Of a stretch of DNA of 64,000 bases, positions 48,001 to 61,900 are shown in pieces. Source of the DNA: Leptasterias polaris (Eukaryota; Echinodermata; Asteroidea; Forcipulatida; Asteriidae); the NCBI GenBank assembly GCA_037783415.1, contig JAZGTN010000150.1:744001-808000 (forward strand), in the 5' to 3' direction. A program made the position numbers and the translations under genes. The notes under the pieces are model-generated. The model saw nothing but the letters and a program-made list of their open reading frames with translations. It was not told where the DNA came from and did not search any database. The number at the start of each line of letters is the position of its first letter. The first letter of the stretch is position 1.

Positions 48001-49496
48001 CTGCTGGCCCTCACATTCTGATTTTCGGATTTGGGAGTATTCAGGGAAGAATCAGGTAACAAAATTTGTCTCTCTGGCATGCTGTGATCAGGAGTTATTG
48101 TCAACCGTAGATTTAACTTTATTTCAGGGTCTCAACGTTTTCCGCAGGCACTATTTCTTGGCCTTTTTAAAAACTTTCATTTTCTTTGGGTAGGGGTGAC
48201 TCTCTGGCCGCTAGCGCGGTCTAGAAATGTCTCTCCGCCCCAAAAATTCGGTCACATGACCCCTTGAACTTGACCTACGAGTAGTGTAAAATTTGTGCCA
48301 ATCCAAAAATGATGTCAGGTTGATTTGAGCGTACTTACTTTGAATTTGCTTGAAAACTTCTCATTTTTTGGGGTAGGGGTGACTCTCTGGCCGCTAGCGC
48401 GGTCTAGAAATGTCTCTCCGCCCCAAGAATTCGGTCACATGACCCCTTGAACTTGACCTACGAGTAGTGTAAAATTTGTGCCAATCCAAAAATGATGTCA
48501 GGTTGATTTGAGCGTACTTACTTTGAATTTGCTTGAAAACTTCTCATTTTTGGGGGGTAGGGGTGACTCTCTGGCCGCTAGCGCCGTCAAGAAATGTCTC
48601 TCCGCCCCAAGAATTTGGTCACATGACCCCTTAAACTTGACCTACGAGTGGTGTAAAATTTGTGCCAATCCAAAAATGATGTCAGGTTGATTTGAGCGTA
48701 CTTACTTTGAATTTGCTTGAAAACTTCTCATTTTTGGGGGGTAGGGGTGACTCTCTGGCCGCTAGCGCCGTCTAAAAATGTCTCTCCGCCCCAACAATTT
48801 GGTCACATGACCCCTTAAACTTGACCTACGAGTGGTGTAAAATTTGTGCCAATCCAAAAATGATGTCAGGTTGATTTGAGCGTACTTACTTTGAATTTGC
48901 TTGAAAACTTCTCATTTTCTTTGGGTAGGGGTGACTCTCTGGCCGCTAGCGCGGTCTATAAATGTATCTCCCCCCCAAGATTTCGGTCGCATGACCCCTA
49001 GAACTTAACCTTCGAGTGGTGTAAATTTTGTGCCAATCCAAAAATGATGTCATGTTGATTTGTCCGTGCTTACTTTGAATTTGTTTTAAAATAGCTCGTT
49101 CAACTGAAGTCGCTATTGCGTCGACTTCGGATGGTCCCCGCTCGCTGGTAATTTGCGGTATGAAGATGGCGCCTGCTGGCCCTCACATTCTGATTTACGG
49201 ATTTGGGAGTATTCAGGGAAGAATCAGGTAACAAAATTTGTCTCTCTGGCATGCTGTGATCAGGAGTTATTGTCAACCGTAGATTTAACTTTATTTCAGG
49301 GTCTCAACGTTTTCCGCAGGCACTATTTCTTGGCCTTTTTTAAAACTTTCATTTTCTTTGGGTAGGGGTGACTCTCTGGCCGCTAGCGCGGTCTAGAAAT
49401 GTCTCTCCGCCCCAAGAATTCGGTCACATGACCCCTTGAACTTGACCTACGAGTAGTGTAAAATTTGTGCCAATCCAAAAATGATGTCAGGTTGAT
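42048..49496 (+). repeat. Satellite array, subfamily A, mostly 805-bp units
   Basis: Cassette ATGs at 42167, 42972, 43778, 44584, 45389, 46194, 47183, 47988 and 49160, spaced 805, 806, 806, 805, 805, 989, 805 and 1172. Units at 44584, 45389 and 47183 share CATTCTGAATTTCGG, CTTGTCCTTCGAGTGTTG and CATATTGAT, showing recent 805-bp amplification. The unit at 49160 shares GATTTGTCCGTGC and TGATTTACGG with the one at 33433, 15727 bp away. Confidence 0.9.
42440..44800 (+). repeat. Dispersed duplicate block, copy 1
   Basis: Matches 61086-63440 at an offset of 18646 bp. Shared private variants: GACTTACGAG (42452/61098), GGCTGCTAGCG (43375/62021), CTTTGCATTTG, GAAGCCGCTATTG, CTCAGATTCTG, TTTGAGAGTATT, and an L-to-Sb junction (CTTTTTTAAAACTTCTCA) that skips the usual Sa monomer and the CTTTCATTTTC cassette end. 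Confidence 0.8.
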
Positions 49497-52400
49497 TTGA
49501 GCGTACTTACTTTGAATTTGCTTGAAAACTTCTCATTTTTGGGGGGTAGGGGTGACTCTCTGGCCGCTAGCGCCGTCAAGAAATGTCTCTCCGCCTCAAG
49601 AATTTGGTCACATGACCCCTTAAACTTGACCTACGAGTGGTGTAAAATTTGTGCCAATCCAAAAATGATGTCAGGTTGATTTGAGCGTACTTACTTTGAA
49701 TTTGCTTGAAAACTTCTCATTTTCTTTGGGTAGGGGTGACTCTCTGGCCGCTAGCGCGGTCTATAAATGTCTCTCCCCCAAAAAATTTCGGTCACATGAC
49801 CCCTAGAACTTGACCTTCGAGTGTTGTAAATTTTGTGCCAATCCAAAAATGATGTCATATTGATTTGACCGTGCTTACTTTGAATTTGTTTTAAAATAGC
49901 TCGTTCAACTGAAGTCGCTATTGCGTCGACTTCGGATGGTCCCCGCTCGCTGGTAATTTGCGGTATGAAGATGGCGCCTGCTGGCCCTCACATTCTGAAT
50001 TTCGGATTTGGGAGTATTCAGGGAAGAATCAGGTAACAAAATTTGTCTCTCTGGCATGCTGTGATCAGGAGTTATTGTCAACCGTACATTTAACTTTATT
50101 TCAGGGTCTCAACGTTTTCCGCAGGCACTATTTCTTGGCCTTTTTTAAAACTTTCATTTTCTTTGGGTAGGAGTGACTCTCTGGCCGCTAGCGCGGTCTA
50201 GAAATGTCTCTCCGCCCCAAGAATTCGGTCACATGACCCCTTGAACTTGACCTACGAGTAGTGTAAAATTTGTGCCAATCCAAAAATGATGTCAGGTTGA
50301 TTTGAGCGTACTTACTTTGAATTTGCTTGAAAACTTCTCATTTTTGGGGGGTAGGGGTGACTCTATGGCCGCTAGCGCCGTCTAGAAATGTCTCTCCGCC
50401 CCAAGAATTTGGTCACATGACCCCTTAAACTTGACCTACGAGTGGTGTAAAATTTGTGCCAATCCAAAAATGATGTCAGGTTGATTTGAGCGTACTTACT
50501 TTGAATTTGCTTGAAAACTTCTCATTTTCTTTGGGTAGGGGTGACTCTCTGGCCGCTAGCGCGGTCTATAAATGTCTCTCCCCCCCAAGATTTCGGTCAC
50601 ATGACTCCTAGAACTTGACCTTCGAGTGGTGTAAATTTTGTGCCAATCCAAAAATGATGTCATGTTGATTTGACCGTGCTTACTTTGAATTTGTTTTAAA
50701 ATAGCTCGTTCAACTGAAGTCGCTATTGCGTCGACTTCGGATGGTCCCCGCTCGCTGGTAATTTGCGGTATGAAGATGGCGCCTGCTGGCCCTCACATTC
50801 TGATTTTCGGATTTGGGAGTATTCAGGGAAGAATCAGGTAACAAAATTTGTCTCTCTGGCATGCTGTGATCAGGAGTTATTGTCAACCGTAGATTTAACT
50901 TTATTTCAGGGTCTCAACGTTTTCCGCAGGCACTATTTCTTGGCCTTTTTAAAAACTTTCATTTTCTTTGGGTAGGGGTGACTCTCTGGCCGCTAGCGCG
51001 GTCTAGAAATGTCTCTCCGCCCCAAAAATTCGGTCACATGACCCCTTGAACTTGACCTACGAGTAGTGTAAAATTTGTGCCAATCCAAAAATGATGTCAG
51101 GTTGATTTGAGCGTACTTACTTTGAATTTGCTTGAAAACTTCTCATTTTTGGGGGGTAGGGGTGACTCTCTGGCCGCTAGCGCCGTCTAGAAATGTCTCT
51201 CCGCCCCAAGAATTTGGTCACATGACCCCTTAAACTTGACCTACGAGTGGTGTAAAATTTGTGCCAATCCAAAAATGATGTCAGGTTGATTTGAGCGTAC
51301 TTACTTTGAATTTGCTTGAAAACTTCTCATTTTCTTTGGGTAGGGGTGACTCTCTGGCCGCTAGCGCGGTCTATAAATGTCTCTCCCCCCCAAGATTTCG
51401 GTCACATGACTCCTAGAACTAGACCTTCGAGTGGTGTAAATTTTGTGCCAATCCAAAAATGATGTCATGTTGATTTGACCGTGCTTACTTTGAATTTGTT
51501 TTAAAATAGCTCGTTCAACTGAAGTCGCTATTGCGTCGACTTCGGATGGTCCCCGCTCGCTGGTAATTTGCGGTATGAAGATGGCGCCTGCTGGCCCTAA
51601 CATTCTAATTTTCGGATTTGGGAGTATTCAGGGAAGAATCAGGTAACAACATTTGTCTCTCTGGCATGCTGTGATCAGGAGTTATTGTCAACCGTAGATT
51701 TAACTTTATTTCAGGGTCTCAACGTTTTCCGCAGGCACTATTTCTTGGCCTTTTTAAAAACTTTCATTTTCTTTGGGTAGGGGTGACTCTCTGGCCGCTA
51801 GCGCGGTCTAGAAATGTCTCTCCGCCCCAAAAATTCGGTCACATGACCCCTTGAACTTGACCTACGAGTAGTGTAAAACTTGTGCCAATCCAAAAATGAT
51901 GTCAGGTTGATTTGAGCGTACTTACTTTGAATTTGCTTGAAAACTTCTCATTTTTGGGGGGTAGGGGTAGGGGTGACTCTCTGGCCGCTAGCGCCGTCTA
52001 GAAATGTCTCTCCGCCCCAAGAATTTGGTCACATGACCCCTTAAACTTGACCTACGAGTGGTGTAAAATTTGTGCCAATCCAAAAATGATGTCAGGTTGA
52101 TTTGAGCGTACTTACTTTGAATTTGCTTGAAAACTTCTCATTTTCTTTGGGTAGGGGTGACTCTCTGGCCGCTAGCGCGGTCTATAAATGTCTCTTCCCC
52201 CCAAGATTTCGGTCACATGACCCCTAGAACTTGACCTTCGAGTGGTGTAAAATTTGTGCCAATCCAAAAATGATGTCATGTTAATTTGACCGTGCTTACT
52301 TTGAATTTGTTTTAAAATAGCTCGTTCAACTGAAGTCGCTATTGCGTCGACTTCGGATGGTCCCCGCTCGCTGGTAATTTGCGGTATGAAGATGGCGCCT

Positions 52401-54700
52401 GCTGGCCCTCACATTCTGATTTTCGGATTTGGGAGTATTCAGGGAAGAATCAGGTAACAAAATTTGTCTCTCTGGCATGCTGTGATCAGGAGTTATTGTC
52501 AACCGTAGATTTAACTTTATTTCAGGGTCTCAACGTTTTCCGCAGGCACTATTTCTTGGCCTTTTTTAAAACTTTCATTTTCTTTGGGTAGGGGTGACTC
52601 TCTGGCCGCTAGCGCGGTCTAGAAATGTCTCTCCGCCCCAAGAATTCGGTCACATGACCCCTTGAACTTGACCTACGAGTAGTGTAAAATTTGTGCCAAT
52701 CCAAAAATGATGTCAGGTTGATTTGAGCGTACTTACTTTGAATTTGCTTGAAAACTTCTCATTTTTGGGGGATAGGGGTGACTCTCTGGCCGCTAGCGCC
52801 GTCTAGAAATGTCTCTCCGCCCCAAGAATTTGGTCACATGACCCCTTAAACTTGACCTACGAGTGGTGTAAAATTTGTGCCAATCCAAAAATGATGTCAG
52901 GTTGATTTGAGCGTACTTACTTTGAATTTGCTTGAAAACTTCTCATTTTATTTGGGTAGGGGTGACTCTCTGGCCGCTAGCGCGGTCTATAAATGTCTCT
53001 CCCCCCCAAGATTTCGGTCACATGACCCCTAGAACTTGACCTTCGAGTGGTGTAAATTTTGTGCCAATCCAAAAATGATGTCATGTTGATTTGACCGTGC
53101 TTACTTTGAATTTGTTTTAAAATAGCTCGTTCAACTGAAGTCGCTATTGCGTCGACTTCGGATGGTCCCCGCTCGCTGGTAATTTGCGGTATGAAGATGG
53201 CGCCTGCTGGCCCTCACATTCTGATTTTCGGATTTGGGAGTATTCAGGGAAGAATCAGGTAACAAAATTTGTCTCTCTGGCATGCTGTGATCAGGAGTTA
53301 TTGTCAACCGTAGATTTAACTTTATTTCAGGGTCTCAACGTTTTCCGCAGGCACTATTTCTTGGCCTTTTTTAAAACTTTCATTTTCTTTGGGTAGGGGT
53401 GACTCTCTGGCCGCTAGCGCGGTCTAAAAATGTCTCTCCGCCCCAAGAATTCGGTCACATGACCCCTTGAACTTGACCTACGAGTAGTGTAAAATTTGTG
53501 CCAATCCAAAAATGATGTCAGGTTGATTTGAGCATACTTACTTTGAATTTGCTTGAAAACTTCTCATTTTTGGGGGGTAGGGGTGACTCTCTGGCCGCTA
53601 GCGCCGTCTAGAAATGTCTCTCCGCCCCAAGAATTTGGTCACATGACCCCTTAAACTTGACCTACGAGTGGTGTAAAATTTGTGCCAATCCAAAAATGAT
53701 GTCAGGTTGATTTGAGCGTACTTACTTTGAATTTGCTTGAAAACTTCTCATTTTCTTTGGGTAGGGGTGACTCTCTGGCCGCTAGCGCGGTCTATAAATG
53801 TCTCTCCCCCCCAAGAGTTCGGTCACATGACTCCTAGAACTTGACCTTCGAGTGGTGTAAATTGTGTGCCAATCCAAAAATGATGTCATGTTGATTTGAC
53901 CGTGCTTACTTTGAATTTGTTTTAAAATAGCTCGTTCAACTGAAGTCGCTATTGCGTCGACTTCGGATGGTCCCCGCTCGCTGGTAATTTGCGGTATGAA
54001 GATGGCGCCTGCTGGCCCTCACATTCTGATTTTCGGATTTGGGAGTATTCAGGGAAGAATCAGGTAACAAAATTTGTCTCTCTGGCATGCTGTGATCAGG
54101 AGTTATTGTCAACCGTAGATTTAACTTTATTTCAGGGTCTCAACGTTTTCCGCAGGCACTATTTCTTGGCCTTTTTTAAAACTTTCATTTTCTTTGGGTA
54201 GGGGTGACTCTCTGGCCGCTAGCGCGGTCTAGAAATGTCTCTCCGCCCCAAGAATTCGGTCACATGACCCCTTGAACTTGACCTACGAGTAGTGTAAAAT
54301 TTGTGCCAATCCAAAAATGATGTCAGGTTGATTTGAGCGTACTTACTTTGAATTTGCTTGAAAACTTCTCATTTTTGGGGGGTAGGGGTGACTCTCTGGC
54401 CGCTAGCGCCGTCTAGAAATGTCTCTCCGCCCCAAGAATTTGGTCACATGACCCCTTAAACTTGACCTACGAGTGGTGTAAAATTTGTGCCAATCCAAAA
54501 ATGATGTCAGGTTGATTTGAGCGTACTTACTTTGAATTTGCTTGAAAACTTCTCATTTTTGGGGGGTAGGGGTGACTCTCTGGCCGCTAGCGCCGTCTAG
54601 AAATGTCTCTCCGCCCCAAGAATTTGGTCACATGACCCCTTAAACTTGACCTACGAGTGGTGTAAAATTTGTGCCAATCCAAAAATGATGTCAGGTTGAT
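49497..54700 (+). repeat. 5204-bp block, copy 1
   Basis: Contains cassettes at ATG 49965, 50770, 51575, 52386, 53191 and 53996. Markers used to follow the duplication: GCCGTCAAGAAATG (49575), cassette GTACATTTAACTTT, CTAGAACTAGACC (51413), CCCTAACATTCTAAT (51595), TAGGGGTAGGGGTGAC (a 6-bp duplication near 51962), CTCTTCCCCCC, CATGTTAATTTG, GGGGGATAGGGG, CATTTTATTTGG, GAGCATACTT and CAAGAGTTCGG. Confidence 0.85.
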
Positions 54701-57700
54701 TTGAGCGTACTTACTTTGAATTTGCTTGAAAACTTCTCATTTTTGGGGGGTAGGGGTGACTCTCTGGCCGCTAGCGCCGTCAAGAAATGTCTCTCCGCCC
54801 CAAGAATTTGGTCACATGACCCCTTAAACTTGACCTACGAGTGGTGTAAAATTTGTGCCAATCCAAAAATGATGTCAGGTTGATTTGAGCGTACTTACTT
54901 TGAATTTGCTTGAAAACTTCTCATTTTCTTTGGGTAGGGGTGACTCTCTGGCCGCTAGCGCGGTCTATAAATGTCTCTCCCCCCAAAAATTTCGGTCACA
55001 TGATCCCTAGAACTTGACCTTCGAGTGTTGTAAATTTTGTGCCAATCCAAAAATGATGTCATATTGATTTGACCGTGCTTACTTTGAATTTGTTTTAAAA
55101 TAGCTCGTTCAACTGAAGTCGCTATTGCGTCGACTTCGGATGGTCCCCGCTCGCTGGTAATTTGCGGTATGAAGATGGCGCCTGCTGGCCCTCACATTCT
55201 GAATTTCGGATTTGGGAGTATTCAGGGAAGAATCAGGTAACAAAATTTGTCTCTCTGGCATGCTGTGATCAGGAGTTATTGTCAACCGTACATTTAACTT
55301 TATTTCAGGGTCTCAACGTTTTCCGCAGGCACTATTTCTTGGCCTTTTTTAAAACTTTCATTTTCTTTGGGTAGGGGTGACTCTCTGGCCGCTAGCGCGG
55401 TCTAGAAATGTCTCTCCGCCCCAAGAATTCGGTCACATGACCCCTTGAACTTGACCTACGAGTAGTGTAAAATTTGTGCCAATCCAAAAATGATGTCAGG
55501 TTGATTTGAGCGTACTTACTTTGAATTTGCTTGAAAACTTCTCATTTTTGGGGGGTAGGGGTGACTCTCTGGCCGCTAGCGCCGTCTAGAAATGTCTCTC
55601 CGCCCCAAGAATTTGGTCACATGACCCCTTAAACTTGACCTACGAGTGGTGTAAAATTTGTGCCAATCCAAAAATGATGTCAGGTTGATTTGAGCGTACT
55701 TACTTTGAATTTGCTTGAAAACTTCTCATTTTCTTTGGGTAGGGGTGACTCTCTGGCCGCTAGCGCGGTCTATAAATGTCTCTCCCCCCCAAGATTTCGG
55801 TCACATGACTCCTAGAACTAGACCTTCGAGTGGTGTAAATTTTGTGCCAATCCAAAAATGATGTCATGTTGATTTGACCGTGCTTACTTTGAATTTGTTT
55901 TAAAATAGCTCGTTCAACTGAAGTCGCTATTGCGTCGACTTCGGATGGTCCCCGCTCGCTGGTAATTTGCGGTATGAAGATGGCGCCTGCTGGCCCTAAC
56001 ATTCTAATTTTCGGATTTGGGAGTATTCAGGGAAGAATCAGGTAACAAAATTTGTCTCTCTGGCATGCTGTGATCAGGAGTTATTGTCAACCGTAGATTT
56101 AACTTTATTTCAGGGTCTCAACGTTTTCCGCAGGCACTATTTCTTGGCCTTTTTAAAAACTTTCATTTTCTTTGGGTAGGGGTGACTCTCTGGCCGCTAG
56201 CGCGGTCTAGAAATGTCTCTCCGCCCCAAAAATTCGGTCACATGACCCCTTGAACTTGACCTACGAGTAGTGTAAAACTTGTGCCAATCCAAAAATGATG
56301 TCAGGTTGATTTGAGCGTACTTACTTTGAATTTGCTTGAAAACTTCTCATTTTTGGGGGGTAGGGGTAGGGGTGACTCTCTGGCCGCTAGCGCCGTCTAG
56401 AAATGTCTCTCCGCCCCAAGAATTTGGTCACATGACCCCTTAAACTTGACCTACGAGTGGTGTAAAATTTGTGCCAATCCAAAAATGATGTCAGGTTGAT
56501 TTGAGCGTACTTACTTTGAATTTGCTTGAAAACTTCTTATTTTCTTTGGGTAGGGGTGACTCTCTGGCCGCTAGCGCGGTCTATAAATGTCTCTTCCCCC
56601 CAAGATTTCGGTCACATGACCCCTAGAACTTGACCTTCGAGTGGTGTAAAATTTGTGCCAATCCAAAAATGATGTCATGTTAATTTGACCGTGCTTACTT
56701 TGAATTTGTTTTAAAATAGCTCGTTCAACTGAAGTCGCTATTGCGTCGACTTCGGATGGTCCCCGCTCGCTGGTAATTTGCGGTATGAAGATGGCGCCTG
56801 CTGGCCCTCACATTCTGATTTTCGGATTTGGGAGTATTCAGGGAAGAATCAGGTAACAAAATTTGTCTCTCTGGCATGCTGTGATCAGGAGTTATTGTCA
56901 ACCGTAGATTTAACTTTATTTCAGGGTCTCAACGTTTTCCGCAGGCACTATTTCTTGGCCTTTTTTAAAACTTTCATTTTCTTTGGGTAGGGGTGACTCT
57001 CTGGCCGCTAGCGCGGTCTAGAAATGTCTCTCCGCCCCAAGAATTCGGTCACATGACCCCTTGAACTTGACCTACGAGTAGTGTAAAATTTGTGCCAATC
57101 CAAAAATGATGTCAGGTTGATTTGAGCGTACTTACTTTGAATTTGCTTGAAAACTTCTCATTTTTGGGGGATAGGGGTGACTCTCTGGCCGCTAGCGCCG
57201 TCTAGAAATGTCTCTCCGCCCCAAGAATTTGGTCACATGACCCCTTAAACTTGACCTACGAGTGGTGTAAAATTTGTGCCAATCCAAAAATGATGTCAGG
57301 TTGATTTGAGCGTACTTACTTTGAATTTGCTTGAAAACTTCTCATTTTATTTGGGTAGGGGTGACTCTCTGGCCGCTAGCGCGGTCTATAAATGTCTCTC
57401 CCCCCCAAGATTTCGGTCACATGACCCCTAGAACTTGACCTTCGAGTGGTGTAAATTTTGTGCCAATCCAAAAATGATGTCATGTTGATTTGACCGTGCT
57501 TACTTTGAATTTGTTTTAAAATAGCTCGTTCAACTGAAGTCGCTATTGCGTCGACTTCGGATGGTCCCCGCTCGCTGGTAATTTGCGGTATGAAGATGGC
57601 GCCTGCTGGCCCTCACATTCTGATTTTCGGATTTGGGAGTATTCAGGGAAGAATCAGGTAACAAAATTTGTCTCTCTGGCATGCTGTGATCAGGAGTTAT

Positions 57701-58990
57701 TGTCAACCGTAGATTTAACTTTATTTCAGGGTCTCAACGTTTTCCGCAGGCACTATTTCTTGGCCTTTTTTAAAACTTTCATTTTCTTTGGGTAGGGGTG
57801 ACTCTCTGGCCGCTAGCGCGGTCTAAAAATGTCTCTCCGCCCCAAGAATTCGGTCACATGACCCCTTGAACTTGACCTACGAGTAGTGTAAAATTTGTGC
57901 CAATCCAAAAATGATGTCAGGTTGATTTGAGCATACTTACTTTGAATTTGCTTGAAAACTTCTCATTTTTGGGGGGTAGGGGTGACTCTCTGGCCGCTAG
58001 CGCCGTCTAGAAATGTCTCTCCGCCCCAAGAATTTGGTCACATGACCCCTTAAACTTGACCTACGAGTGGTGTAAAATTTGTGCCAATCCAAAAATGATG
58101 TCAGGTTGATTTGAGCGTACTTACTTTGAATTTGCTTGAAAACTTCTCATTTTCTTTGGGTAGGGGTGACTCTCTGGCCGCTAGCGCGGTCTATAAATGT
58201 CTCTCCCCCCCAAGAGTTCGGTCACATGACTCCTAGAACTTGACCTTCGAGTGGTGTAAATTGTGTGCCAATCCAAAAATGATGTCATGTTGATTTGACC
58301 GTGCTTACTTTGAATTTGTTTTAAAATAGCTCGTTCAACTGAAGTCGCTATTGCGTCGACTTCGGATGGTCCCCGCTCGCTGGTAATTTGCGGTATGAAG
58401 ATGGCGCCTGCTGGCCCTCACATTCTGATTTTCGGATTTGGGAGTATTCAGGGAAGAATCAGGTAACAAAATTTGTCTCTCTGGCATGCTGTGATCAGGA
58501 GTTATTGTCAACCGTAGATTTAACTTTATTTCAGGGTCTCAACGTTTTCCGCAGGCACTATTTCTTGGCCTTTTTTAAAACTTTCATTTTCTTTGGGTAG
58601 GGGTGACTCTCTGGCCGCTAGCGCGGTCTAGAAATGTCTCTCCGCCCCAAGAATTCGGTCACATGACCCCTTGAACTTGACCTACGAGTAGTGTAAAATT
58701 TGTGCCAATCCAAAAATGATGTCAGGTTGATTTGAGCGTACTTACTTTGAATTTGCTTGAAAACTTCTCATTTTTGGGGGGTAGGGGTGACTCTCTGGCC
58801 GCTAGCGCCGTCTAGAAATGTCTCTCCGCCCCAAGAATTTGGTCACATGACCCCTTAAACTTGACCTACGAGTGGTGTAAAATTTGTGCCAATCCAAAAA
58901 TGATGTCAGGTTGATTTGAGCGTACTTACTTTGAATTTGCTTGAAAACTTCTCATTTTTGGGGGGTAGGGGTGACTCTCTGGCCGCTAGC
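54701..58990 (+). repeat. 5204-bp block, copy 2, lacking one 805-bp unit
   Basis: The first part (ATG 55169) matches copy 1 at an offset of 5204. From about 55.5 kb on, every shared marker has an offset of 4399 (51575/55974, 52386/56785, 53191/57590, 53996/58395). The difference, 805, is exactly one L-Sa-Sb unit; the missing one is copy 1's unit with ATG 50770. Minor differences (AACAACATTT against AACAAAATTT; CTTCTTATTTTC only in copy 2) show some age. Confidence 0.85.
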
Positions 58991-61900
58991 GCGGTCTATA
59001 AATGTCTCTCCCCCCCCAAGATTTCGGTCACATGACCCCTAGAACTGGACCTTCGAGTGGTGTAAATTTTGTGCCAATCCAAAAATGATGTCATGTTGAT
59101 TTGACCGTGCTTACTTTGAATTTGTTTTAAAATAGCTCGTTCAACTGAAGTCGCTATTGCGTCGACTTCGGATGGTCCCCGCTCGCTGGTAATTTGCGGT
59201 ATGAAGATGGCGCCTGCTGGCCCTCACATTCTGATTTTCGGATTTGGGAGTATTCAGGGAAGAATCAGGTAACAAAATTTGTCTCTCTGGCATGCTGTGA
59301 TCAGGAGTTATTGTCAACCGTAGATTTAACTTTATTTCATGGTCTCAACGTTTTCCGTTGGCACTATTTCTTGGCCTTTTTTAAAACTTTCATTTTCTTT
59401 GGGTAGGGGTGACTCTCTGGCCGCTAGCGCGGTCTAGAAATGTCTCTCCGCCCCAAGAATTCGGTCACATGACCCCTTGAACTTGACCTACGAGTAGTGT
59501 AAAATTTGTGCCAATCCAAAAATGATGTCAGGTTGATTTGAGCGTACTTACTTTGAATTTGCTTGAAAACTTCTCATTTTTGGGGGGTAGGGGTGACTCT
59601 CTGGCCGCTAGCGCCGTCTAGAAATGTCTCTCCGCCCCAAGAATTTGGTCACATGACCCCTTAAACTTGACCTACGAGTGGTGTAAAATTTGTGCCAATC
59701 CAAAAATGATGTCAGGTTGATTTGAGCGTACTTACTTTGAATTTGCTTGAAAACTTCTCATTTTCTTTGGGTAGGGGTGACTCTCTGGCCGCTAGCGCGG
59801 TCTATAAATGTCTCTCCCCCCCCAAGATTTCGATCACATGACTCCTAGAACTTGACCTTCGAGTGGTGTAAATTGTGTGCCAATCCAAAAATGATGTCAT
59901 GTTGATTTGACCGTGCTTACTTTGAATTTGTTTTAAAATAGCTCGTTCAACTGAAGTCGCTATTGCGTCGACTTCGGATGGTCCCCGCTCGCTGGTAATT
60001 TGCGGTATGAAGATGGCGCCTGCTGGCCCTCACATTCTGATTTTCGGATTTGGGAGTATTCAGGGAAGAATCAGGTAACAAAATTTGTCTCTCTGGCATG
60101 CTGTGATCAGGAGTTATTGTCAACCGTAGATTTAACTTTATTTCAGGGTCTCAACGTTTTCCGCAGGCACTATTTCTTGGCCTTTTTTAAAACTTTCATT
60201 TTCTTTGGGTAGGGGTGACTCTCTGGCCGCTAGCGCGGTCTAGAAATGTCTCTCCGCCCCAAGAATTCGGTCACATGACCCCTTGAACTTGACCTACGAG
60301 TAGTGTAAAATTTGTGCCAATCCAAAAATGATGTCAGGTTGATTTGAGCGTACTTACTTTGAATTTGCTTGAAAACTTCTCATTTTTGGGGGGTAGGGGT
60401 GACTCTCTGGCCGCTAGCGCCGTCTAGAAATGTCTCTCCGCCCCAAGAATTTGGTCACATGACCCCTTAAACTTGACCTACGAGTGGTGTAAAATTTGTG
60501 CCAATCCAAAAATGATGTCAGGTTGATTTGAGCGTACTTACTTTGAATTTGCTTGAAAACTTCTCATTTTTGGGGGGTAGGGGTGACTCTCTGGCCGCTA
60601 GCGCGGTCTATAAATGTCTCTCCCCACCCAAGATTTCGGTCACATGACCCCTAGAACTGGACCTTCGAGTGGTGTAAATTTTGTGCCAATCCAAAAATGA
60701 TGTCATGTTGATTTGACCGTGCTTACTTTGAATTTGTTTTAAAATAGCTCGTTCAACTGAAGTCGCTATTGCGTCGACTTCGGATGGTCCCCGCTCGCTG
60801 GTAATTTGCGGTATGAAGATGGCGCCTGCTGGCCCTCACATTCTGATTTTCGGATTTGGGAGTATTCAGGGAAGAATCAGGTAACAAAATTTGTCTCTCT
60901 GGCATGCTGTGATCAGGAGTTATTGTCAACCGTAGATTTAACTTTATTTCAGGGTCTCAACGTTTTCCGTTGGCACTATTTCTTGGCCTTTTTTAAAACT
61001 TTCATTTTCTTTGGGTAGGGGTGACTCTCTGGCCGCTAGCGCGGTCTAGAAATGTCTCTCCGCCCCAAGAATTCGGTCACATGACCCCTTGAACTTGACT
61101 TACGAGTAGTGTAAAATTTGTGCCAATCCAAAAATGATGTCAGGTTGATTTGAGCGTACTTACTTTGAATTTGCTTGAAAACTTCTCATTTTTGGGGGGT
61201 AGGGGTGACTCTCTGGCCGCTAGCGCCGTCTAGAAATGTCTCTCCGCCCCAAGAATTTGGTCACATGACCCCTTAAACTTGACCTACGAGTGGTGTAAAA
61301 TTTGTGCCAATCCAAAAATGATGTCAGGTTGATTTGAGCGTACTTACTTTGAATTTGCTTGAAAACTTCTCATTTTCTTTGGGTAGGGGTGACTCTCTGG
61401 CCGCTAGCGCGGTCTATAAATGTCTCTCCCCCCCAAGATTTCGGTCACATGACCCCTAGAACTTGACCTTCGAGTGGTGTAAATTTTGTGCCAATCCAAA
61501 AATGATGTCATGTTGATTTGACCGTGCTTACTTTGAATTTGTTTTAAAATAGCTCGTTCAACTGAAGTCGCTATTGCGTCGACTTCGGATGGTCCCCGCT
61601 CGCTGGTAATTTGCGGTATGAAGATGGCGCCTGCTGGCCCTCACATTCTGATTTTCGGATTTGGGAGTATTCAGGGAAGAATCAGGTAACAAAATTTGTC
61701 TCTCTGGCATGCTGTGATCAGGAGTTATTGTCAACCGTAGATTTAACTTTATTTCAGGGTCTCAACGTTTTCCGCAGGCACTATTTCTTGGCCTTTTTTT
61801 AAACTTTCATTTTCTTTGGGTAGGGGTGACTCTCTGGCCGCTAGCGCGGTCTAGAAATGTCTCTCCGCCCCAAGAATTCGGTCACATGACCCCTTGAACT

